Of a DNA stretch of 5,564 nucleotides, positions 1-5,120 are shown piece after piece. Location: the NCBI GenBank assembly GCA_021792075.1, contig JAJYVK010000130.1, positions 1 through 5,564 on the forward strand. Direction: 5' to 3'. Within the stretch, counting starts at the first letter, position 1. Every line of letters starts with the position of its first letter. The position numbers and the translations under genes were made by a program. Source of the DNA: Actinomycetes bacterium (GTDB lineage: Bacteria > Actinomycetota > Acidimicrobiia > Acidimicrobiales > Acidimicrobiaceae). The notes below the pieces were generated by a model. It did not search any database and had not been told where the DNA came from. It worked only from the letters and a program-made list of their open reading frames with translations.

Positions 1-1562
1 AGTTGGTGGTAGATGGGCCGTAGTCCCAGATCGCTCTTTAGGGCACGGAAGGCACCTTCGACTTTGGTAAGGGTCATATAGAGATGCCAGATCTCTTCAG
101 ATTCGAGATCTTTACGATTTGTCTCAATCACATAGGCGCCATAGAGGGTCTTCGACTCATCGATGCGGTCCTGTTTTTCTCTCAAGATGACATCGATGGC
201 CTTGTTGTTTTCGTCGGTTACCACTTCAATTGAGTATTGGCGTGAGATGGACCGATGGATGTTACAGAGTCTGCCGATTCTGCGCTCTATGGTTTTTGGC
301 TTTACGTAAGTGCCGGCTCTCAGCGATTTGGCTAATCGTTCAACATCGGAAATGAACCGAGCTGTCCTCTGGTCCGAGATGGCCTGTTCCTTCTTGCCCC
401 GCCGCTCGGATACACACAGCACCCGGTTGATATCAGCATCACTTGCATCTTTTAGGTAGATGGTCTCATCGCTTGCATTGGTGATTGGAACAAAACTGGA
501 GCGATCCTCCTTGAATTCGTCCAGGTATTTCTTGGCTTTATCAGATCTGGTTATAACCAGGTATGGCAACCCATATGACTCAACCAGTTCAATGTTGTCT
601 CGGGTGGCAATGCCTTTGTCCATGACAACAGTAGGGCTGTCCTCGGTAAAAAGTCCCAGCTTCAGAAGGTCCTTGATGCTATCTAGCACATCTCGCAGTG
701 TCTCTGGCTCTGATTGATTCCCGGGATAGATCTTCGAATATATAGGAAGTCCGCGGTCGTCTACCAAAAGTGCCAGAGAGACCAAAGTGCAGTCGTAGCG
801 CTTTTCCTTGGAATGGCCATAATGGGCCAAGCCATTACCAAGTTCTCTTCCCTCGAAATAGGCATTGGTGAGATCGAAAAGAAATAGCCTTGCACCGGGG
901 TAGAGTTCGGTCTCACGCTTTACAAGTGAAGATTCGATTGCGTCTTTGTTTTCATAAAGAGCATCTGCAATGTCGTAGACCGGGTCCTTGGGAACACTTG
1001 CAATAGAGTCGTCAATTAGTTCAGGCAGTGCAGTGTTGGAGCCAAGGTAGCGCCAGGTCGAAAGATCTGATCCCGGCTCGATGAGTCTCGAACATATAAC
1101 CGCTTTAGCAAGAGCTTCTTCTTTCTCTGTGAAACCGCACTCAATGAGTACTTTCCCCATGCCAAGACGGTCGTAAAAGCTGGTGGCCAAAAGCTCCGGA
1201 CCAAGGCTTTTCACCTCGGATGCTGACAGAGAGGAGAGATCGACGCTTTGAAAGTCTCCACTTTCTATGATCTCAGCCTTCTCCGATTTGGATCCCTGGA
1301 CGAAGAGGTAGTTGGTGATTGCCTCATCGGCTATCTCTCTGATCTTGTCATCAGATTCAAATAGTGAATCTGTGCCAGAGAGCCGCATGGAAAGTGTGTG
1401 GGCAAGTCTTTTCCACTGGGAGCGGTCTAAATCAAGCTTGCCGAGCTCCATGACGATCTCTTGGCGAACGGAAGAGCCGTCCCGAACGGATCTAACCAGT
1501 TGATGCTTGGTGTAGCTCGTGCCGGTGGAGCGATTCTTGGTGGTCTTCTCACGGATGAACAC
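1..1562 (-). CDS. IS1634-type DDE transposase, 3' end beyond window edge
   Basis: Cut-and-paste transposase that would bind the ends of its own insertion sequence and move it. Reading from a GTG at 1562-1560, 520 codons are open without a stop or frameshift up to the left edge, so the gene is partial only because the window ends. The DDE triad fits D230 (in LFDLTNAYFEG), D315 (in VVMDKGIAT) and E502 (in KVEGAFRALKS). The last lies in an E-x6-K arrangement (E502, K509), followed by LRPIYHQ, which is typical of the IS1634 group of the IS4 superfamily. The arginine of the classical Y-x2-R-x3-E-x6-K signature is replaced by leucine (Y495-x2-L498-x3-E502). Residues 1-225 would be the DNA-binding part. 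I expect a few dozen to about 100 more residues beyond the edge, from the usual family length. GTG is chosen because it directly follows a promoter. The family is well supported; exact subgroup naming needs a database comparison. Confidence 0.9.
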   Translation of the reverse strand, partial: MFIREKTTKNRSTGTSYTKHQLVRSVRDGSSVRQEIVMELGKLDLDRSQWKRLAHTLSMRLSGTDSLFESDDKIREIADEAITNYLFVQGSKSEKAEIIESGDFQSVDLSSLSASEVKSLGPELLATSFYDRLGMGKVLIECGFTEKEEALAKAVICSRLIEPGSDLSTWRYLGSNTALPELIDDSIASVPKDPVYDIADALYENKDAIESSLVKRETELYPGARLFLFDLTNAYFEGRELGNGLAHYGHSKEKRYDCTLVSLALLVDDRGLPIYSKIYPGNQSEPETLRDVLDSIKDLLKLGLFTEDSPTVVMDKGIATRDNIELVESYGLPYLVITRSDKAKKYLDEFKEDRSSFVPITNASDETIYLKDASDADINRVLCVSERRGKKEQAISDQRTARFISDVERLAKSLRAGTYVKPKTIERRIGRLCNIHRSISRQYSIEVVTDENNKAIDVILREKQDRIDESKTLYGAYVIETNRKDLESEEIWHLYMTLTKVEGAFRALKSDLGLRPIYHQ

Positions 1563-1569
1563 AACCTCA

Positions 1570-1596
1570 AGTATAGCAGATATTTAGCCCTGTCAA
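1570..1596 (-). promoter_or_regulatory. Transposase promoter with extended -10, apparently leaderless
   Basis: On the minus strand a perfect TTGACA (1591-1596) is followed after 15 bases by TATACT (1570-1575), preceded by TG at the extended -10 position (TGCTATACT). The GTG start is only 7 bases beyond the -10 box, so transcription would begin on or next to the start codon, giving a leaderless mRNA. GAGG (1565-1568) lies 2 bases before the GTG, too close for a normal ribosome binding site. The 15-base spacer is short, but the extended -10 could compensate. Confidence 0.6.
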
Positions 1597-1600
1597 GTGA

Positions 1601-1742
1601 TTGATCTATATTATCTAATCCTTAGGGCACTACATTCACGAATCAGAAAACCGCCAACTCATCTACCAGCACTTGCGTAAATCTAACACGCCGGAATGAA
1701 CCGAATCCCAGTAATACTAATAGGGACTTGTCGAAACTAGGG
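1601..1742. other. Short intergenic gap between operon end and insertion sequence
   Basis: No open frame of note, RNA gene or convincing hairpin followed by a T-run is visible here on either strand. Transcription of the reductase operon would therefore either stop by a factor-dependent mechanism or read on into the transposase. Confidence 0.5.
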
Positions 1743-3002
1743 CTAGCAGCTCACGTCATAGTGATAGCTGCGATATGTGGGAGGCGCTTTCGGAGCTCGG
1801 GAGGTTCCTGAATAGTTGATCAGGTGTTGTGAATAGGTGTTCCAGAGGCTGGAGTGCGAATCTATTCCTCTGGGAGATGTTTTTTCCGCTCTCCTGCGAT
1901 CGTATTCAGCGAGTTTTGCAACAGGTGCAAGGTCATCCACAGGCCGGAGATAGAGAGAAGATCCGGCAAGGGTAATCGCCTTTTGCCCTGCGTCGCTCCT
2001 CACCAATATCGTGCTGCTGCCAAGTTCAGAGCCTACATTGCCCACGGCAAGATCTGCGTTGATCCCGCTAAAATCAAAGCACTCATCACAACCCACCAAG
2101 CCAGCTCGCGCAAACTCATTGACCGGCCTCTTTAGGATTCCCTCGCCGGAGAGACCATGGACTGTCAGATTCCCGTCGCGGATATCGATGCGCGAGACTT
2201 GGTTCGTATCCACTCCGCATTTGGCAACCGCGTACTCAAGCTTGTCCGGATTGAACGACCGTGTGCAAAAGAGAGCGACGGTGAGCACAACGTTGTTTGC
2301 GGTGGTTCTTCTGTATTGCCAAGGGAACCTCTGGAGCATTCGCAAGACGTTGATCTGACACGGTGTACCCACGAAGGCTATCCGGCTCATCCCAGTGGGG
2401 AGAGGCCGGTTCAGCACAGCCAAGGGATGCGACTGATGGTACACGCTTCCAGCTGCCGAATATATATCCTCAACCGATATCGCCAAAAAACTCTCCGAAT
2501 GGAACGCGTCCAGTTTTTTGGTGAGTACGGCACCGTCGATCTCACCCGTCTCCATGAGCGAAGAGAGAAGAGCGGTGACAGCTCCTCCATCTTGGGCACC
2601 TTTGGCTCGTCTTGCTGCACGGGCAGAGTATGCGGCGCGAATCCGGCCGAGCAGCGGAGATTCACGGGGGTCGCTTGCATCTCTTAGACTCTGTGGCGTC
2701 GCCTCCTGGGAGAGAAGCTCGGTCAACCGCTCAACTCTGAATCCCGCCAATGGACAGTAGTCCCAGCATGCGGAGCAGCCGGTGCACATCTTTACCAGCG
2801 TTGGTCTGCCATCTTCGGCCACCCCGATCGATCTCGACGGGCATGCGGCGATGCAGCCTCCGCAGCCAACGCACCTGTCTGCATCTATAACCGCAGAAGC
2901 AGTCTTGTGAAACCAGATCTTTTCCAAAAGTTCCGGCATCCCGCTTGCCGAGGCGATCTCATCGCGCACGTTGGATGCTGGATCAGCAAGGCTCAAAGTC
3001 AT
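1743..3002 (-). CDS. Coenzyme F420 dehydrogenase beta-subunit family protein (FrhB/FpoF-like) with 2x[4Fe-4S] ferredoxin domain
   Basis: Cytoplasmic iron-sulfur flavoprotein of 419 residues. Members of this family usually oxidise F420H2 (or reduce F420) on FAD and pass electrons to iron-sulfur clusters. The N-terminal ferredoxin domain has two full cluster motifs, CxxCxxCxxxCP at C44/C47/C50/C54 and again at C73/C76/C79/C83. The FrhB N-terminal domain follows with the GAQDGGAVTALL region (135-146) and EIDGAV (154-159). The C-terminal domain carries GTPCQ (212-216), LFC (244-246) and CDECFDF with ADLAVG (305-321). Cysteines C215, C246, C305 and C308 are the likely ligands of a third cluster next to FAD. 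The arrangement of ferredoxin domain plus FrhB module resembles FpoF/FqoF and the N-terminal half of methanogen Fsr. GGAG (3009-3012) lies 6 bases before the ATG, supporting this start. It is the second gene of an operon with the siroheme reductase, 28 bases downstream, so electron supply to that enzyme is the likely job. Other F420-linked partners cannot be excluded. Confidence 0.88.
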   Translation of the reverse strand: MTLSLADPASNVRDEIASASGMPELLEKIWFHKTASAVIDADRCVGCGGCIAACPSRSIGVAEDGRPTLVKMCTGCSACWDYCPLAGFRVERLTELLSQEATPQSLRDASDPRESPLLGRIRAAYSARAARRAKGAQDGGAVTALLSSLMETGEIDGAVLTKKLDAFHSESFLAISVEDIYSAAGSVYHQSHPLAVLNRPLPTGMSRIAFVGTPCQINVLRMLQRFPWQYRRTTANNVVLTVALFCTRSFNPDKLEYAVAKCGVDTNQVSRIDIRDGNLTVHGLSGEGILKRPVNEFARAGLVGCDECFDFSGINADLAVGNVGSELGSSTILVRSDAGQKAITLAGSSLYLRPVDDLAPVAKLAEYDRRRAEKTSPRGIDSHSSLWNTYSQHLINYSGTSRAPKAPPTYRSYHYDVSC

Positions 3003-3008
3003 CTAATG

Positions 3009-3012
3009 CTCC
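3009..3012 (-). promoter_or_regulatory. Ribosome binding site of the F420 dehydrogenase-like gene
   Basis: GGAG on the minus strand, 6 bases before the ATG at 3002. This is the only clear Shine-Dalgarno site in the operon and fits translation of an internal cistron, in contrast to the first gene, which has none. Confidence 0.65.
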
Positions 3013-3030
3013 AATTTCATTTGATCGGTT

Positions 3031-4626
3031 CTACGCCCCTACGACAGAGTCTGTGGGGTCTGATCCGCCTGACCAGGACTCCCTGACCGTCTTTATATCC
3101 GAAAGCTTGATTTCACCTTGAGCGACTCTGGAAACTAAACCTGTAATATCATCGAATGCCAGGTCGGTGGACAACTCGCCGCAACGCCATCTAGCCAGAT
3201 TTCCAGCTCCCGCATCGCCTCCTAGGGCTATGTCGAATGCGTCGAAGATTCGAGACTCATCCTTGCCCATCGTTGCTCTTAGGCCGATATGAGCTAGTCC
3301 GATTTGCGCACATGACGCCTTGCACCCCGACATGTGAATTCTCAGTCCCTGCAGCCGGTTCCATCCTTCTTGGGGCACACTCGATCGCAGACGCTCGATG
3401 AGCCTCGCTCCGTATGGCTTCATGGCCAGAATCGCGAACTTGCAGAACGGCGCACTGGTGCATGCGATAACCGCCCGCTCAAAAGGATCCGGGTTGGGGC
3501 TGAACTTTGCCAGGAGGGGCTCATCCAAAAGGCTCTCTATATCTGCCACCCCCGTCAGGACCAGGTTCTGCCGATGAGTCAGGCGGATTCTGCCGTCTCC
3601 ACGCCTTTCGGCTATCTCCGCAATTTCATTGATCTCATCTCCAGACAGCCTTCCCAGCGGCACGCAAAGGCCGACATAGTGAGTTCCGCATTTATCCCGA
3701 TGGATCCCAAGATGGTCCTCGAATTGCCAGCTGGAAAGGTCGCGGCCCAACTCGCGTGGCTTGAATCCCAGACGACTTATGATCTCGGACTCGATCCTCT
3801 CTGGCCCCAACTCATGCACCAAAGCCCTGAAGCGGTTGACCGATGAGTTCTGAAAATCTCCGAACTCTACGAATACTTGAAGCGTAGCCCGCACTACTTC
3901 AGTCACTTGGTCAGAAGTTATGAAAAGATTTGCCTGGCTGGCGAGGCGGGGATAATCAGACAGCCCGCCTCCGAGGTGGAGGTGGAATCCCAGCTCGCCG
4001 TCTTTTTCAGCTGGAGTGAACGCGATGCAATTTACACGAGCAACGATGCAGTCGGTGTCACAGCCGGTAATGCCGACCTTGAACTTGCGAGGAAGAAAGG
4101 CGCTGAGAGGCTGATTCTCCATTGCGAAACTATTGAGTCTTTCTATAGCGTCGCCTACTTCGAAATGGGCTTTAGCGTCAATCCCGTCCACAGGGCATGA
4201 GGTGATGTTTCGCATGGAGTTCCCGCAAGCCTCATACGACCAGAGTCCAACCGATTCAAAGCGGTGCCAGATTTCGGGCAGGTTCTCGAAGCGTATCCAA
4301 TGTATTTGAAAGTTCTGACGGGTGGTTATCTCGGCAAAGCGCTCGGGAGCGTCGGAACCGGGGTCTTTCAATGAGAAATCATTTACGACCCCGCCTATCA
4401 CCCTGAGTTGCGAAGATGTGAGCCTTCCACCCGGTATTCGCGTCCTCAGCATGAAAGTCTCAGAAAAGTTGTCATCGTAGACTCCGACAAGCCTGAGTTT
4501 ACCGACCCCAAGGGGACCGCGATCGGAGTCACTCAGGTCACCCCAGGCACACGAACCTTTCTCGAGAATCGCTTTCCTTATCTGCTCTGGGGTTTGCTCG
4601 ACAGCAAAGATCGACTCGGTTACCAT
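3031..4626 (-). CDS. Siroheme [4Fe-4S] sulfite/nitrite reductase, NirA/SirA family (probably sulfite)
   Basis: Catalyses six-electron reduction of sulfite to sulfide (or nitrite to ammonia) in the cytoplasm. The 531 residues are close to the usual 550 or so. Both halves of the internal family repeat are visible: FMLRTRIPGG (58-67) with TTRQNFQIHW (101-110), and HYVGLCVPLG (316-325) with LTHRQNLVLTG (349-359). The siroheme-bridged [4Fe-4S] cluster ligands are C389-x5-C395 and C435-x3-C439 (in SGCKASC). Substrate-binding basic residues align with E. coli CysI as R61 (Arg83), R139 (Arg153), K181 (Lys215) and K183 (Lys217). The LPRKFK motif (178-183) has lysine where plant and cyanobacterial nitrite reductases have asparagine (LPRKFN), which favours sulfite. 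About nine extra residues (around 85-96) precede TTRQ compared with my recollection of mycobacterial SirA. It is the first gene of a two-gene operon with the F420-dehydrogenase-like protein. The ATG is chosen from the promoter 8 bases upstream; no Shine-Dalgarno site is present. Family certain, substrate inferred. Confidence 0.92.
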   Translation of the reverse strand: MVTESIFAVEQTPEQIRKAILEKGSCAWGDLSDSDRGPLGVGKLRLVGVYDDNFSETFMLRTRIPGGRLTSSQLRVIGGVVNDFSLKDPGSDAPERFAEITTRQNFQIHWIRFENLPEIWHRFESVGLWSYEACGNSMRNITSCPVDGIDAKAHFEVGDAIERLNSFAMENQPLSAFLPRKFKVGITGCDTDCIVARVNCIAFTPAEKDGELGFHLHLGGGLSDYPRLASQANLFITSDQVTEVVRATLQVFVEFGDFQNSSVNRFRALVHELGPERIESEIISRLGFKPRELGRDLSSWQFEDHLGIHRDKCGTHYVGLCVPLGRLSGDEINEIAEIAERRGDGRIRLTHRQNLVLTGVADIESLLDEPLLAKFSPNPDPFERAVIACTSAPFCKFAILAMKPYGARLIERLRSSVPQEGWNRLQGLRIHMSGCKASCAQIGLAHIGLRATMGKDESRIFDAFDIALGGDAGAGNLARWRCGELSTDLAFDDITGLVSRVAQGEIKLSDIKTVRESWSGGSDPTDSVVGA

Positions 4627-4634
4627 AGAGCTTC

Positions 4635-4665
4635 ATGTTAGCATAAACCTGACTAAGTTGATCAA
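4635..4665 (-). promoter_or_regulatory. Promoter of the reductase operon, near-leaderless
   Basis: On the minus strand TTGATC (4660-4665) is followed after 19 bases by TAACAT (4635-4640) with TG at the extended -10 position (TGCTAACAT). The ATG lies 8 bases past the -10 box, so the transcript would have at most a couple of leader bases, which fits the missing ribosome binding site. The 19-base spacer is long, so the -35 assignment is less certain than the -10. Confidence 0.5.
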
Positions 4666-4666
4666 C
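4657..4666. promoter_or_regulatory. Perfect 10-bp palindrome over the -35 box, candidate operator
   Basis: GTTGATCAAC is its own reverse complement and covers the proposed -35 box of the reductase operon. A dimeric repressor bound here would block RNA polymerase. The regulator is unknown; it is not an FNR box, because the four-base spacer between TTGAT and ATCAA is missing. Confidence 0.35.
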
Positions 4667-4814
4667 ATTCGATACTTTATCTCTTACTTGTCATCCATCG
4701 GCCAAAGAAGTACGATGCCGTGCCGAAGATGGAGTCGACCCTTCTTCTGCACCGAAGGCATGGGTGTTGCAGTCATCTCCGGTGGGGTAAACGGTTGGGG
4801 GAGGTCAGCGTCGC

Positions 4815-4982
4815 GTGTATGCTCCCGGCATATGTTGCTTTTCGAAACGACAAAGTGGCTCTCTCGCCTGTCGTGTATGTCTGCTTAGAGGCTATGTGCG
4901 CAACGGGGCAGCGGAGATTGTGGTCGAATCTGAAGGTTTGGATGCCAAGCTGAGCTGGGCTGAGCTTGATTACTATTTATGA
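4815..4982 (+). CDS. Possible 55-residue small protein, unrecognised
   Basis: A GTG start is preceded 10 bases earlier by a purine-rich GGGGGAGG (4797-4804). The frame runs 55 codons to TGA. The N-terminal part has four cysteines (C7, C8, C19, C22), including a CxxC. The C-terminal 25 residues (GAAEIVVESE, GLDAKLSWAE, LDYYL) have acidic, helix-like composition that reads like genuine protein, more so than the other frames. I do not recognise a family. It could be a real small protein, the C-terminal remnant of a decayed longer gene (stop at 4788 in the same frame), or chance. It is co-directional with the IPT/TIG gene that starts 139 bases later. Confidence 0.25.
   Translation: MYAPGICCFSKRQSGSLACRVCLLRGYVRNGAAEIVVESEGLDAKLSWAELDYYL
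4946..4968. repeat. Strong imperfect hairpin, 9 of 10 pairs
   Basis: CAAGCTGAGC, a TGG loop and GCTGAGCTTG pair with a single G-G mismatch. No T-run follows on the plus strand (ATTACTATTTAT instead), so it is a poor intrinsic terminator. It lies inside the 3' end of the small candidate ORF and upstream of the IPT/TIG gene. It could act as a weak terminator or protein-binding site. Confidence 0.4.
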
Positions 4983-5021
4983 CAGAAAGTGGTGCTTCAT
5001 ACACGCTTAGTGCTCTACGTT

Positions 5022-5063
5022 AAGTAATACAATACTTGTATGTACCAAGCTTTTACTTGGGAC
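5022..5063 (+). promoter_or_regulatory. Nested inverted repeats around a candidate -10 box
   Basis: Three inverted repeats crowd together: AAGTA/TACTT with a 6-base gap (5022-5037); TACAA/TTGTA with a 3-base gap (5028-5040), overlapping the first; and a hairpin of CCAAG/CTTGG around CTTTTA (5045-5060), extendable by GT/AC pairs past one mismatch to 5042-5063. TACAAT (5028-5033) is a good -10 box for the IPT/TIG gene, but I see no good -35, as expected for a promoter needing an activator. Initiation near 5040 would place the hairpin at the very 5' end of an mRNA with a leader of about 80 bases. Confidence 0.35.
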
Positions 5064-5110
5064 TTCGTCGTGCAGTAGCGTTGATTTGCGAGATTCTGAG
5101 TTTTGTGTCG

Positions 5111-5116
5111 AGGGGG
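5111..5116 (+). promoter_or_regulatory. Ribosome binding site of the IPT/TIG gene
   Basis: AGGGGG ends 4 bases before the ATG at 5121. It decides for this start over the in-frame ATG at 5148 and GTG at 5202, which lack a comparably strong site. Confidence 0.7.
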
Positions 5117-5120
5117 TTCG

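Larger units (their letters stand above)
1..1600 (-). mobile_element. Partial IS1634-like insertion sequence, transposase-start end visible
   Basis: The transposase and its promoter define one end of an insertion sequence; the other end is left of the window. The terminal inverted repeat cannot be verified with only one end present. The segment CACTTGACAGGG (minus strand, about 1588-1599), which holds the -35 box, is a plausible part of it, so the boundary at 1600 is approximate. The element sits on the 3' side of the reductase operon, transcribed in the same direction, and does not interrupt a recognisable gene. Confidence 0.6.
4627..5120. other. Divergent intergenic region between operon and surface-protein gene
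   Basis: About 490 bases separate the minus-strand reductase operon from the plus-strand IPT/TIG gene. It holds the operon promoter and palindrome (left), a doubtful small ORF and strong hairpin (4815-4982), and nested inverted repeats with the ribosome binding site of the right-hand gene. Two longer overlapping plus-strand frames (4658-4888 and 4720-4953) lack recognisable domains, look Cys/Arg/Ser-rich like non-coding translation, and are not called as genes. Confidence 0.5.

Noticed and set aside
460..1503. Short frames inside the transposase on both strands
   Set aside because: A continuous 520-codon minus-strand frame with a full DDE triad explains the region.
3003..3020. Minus-strand mini-ORF of five codons (MKLEH) whose stop abuts the ATG of the FrhB-like gene
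   Set aside because: It contains the GGAG ribosome binding site of the downstream gene as part of its codons and has no site of its own; most likely a by-product of that site.
1854..4641. Plus-strand frames of 77-176 codons across the operon
   Set aside because: They are antisense to two well-supported conserved genes and show no domain features.
4657..4666. FNR/CRP-type binding site
   Set aside because: TTGAT and ATCAA half-sites overlap rather than being separated by four bases, so it does not fit that consensus.
4946..4980. Intrinsic terminator
   Set aside because: The stem is good, but no T-run follows on the plus strand, and the A/T-mixed stretch ATTACTATTTAT is not a convincing tract.
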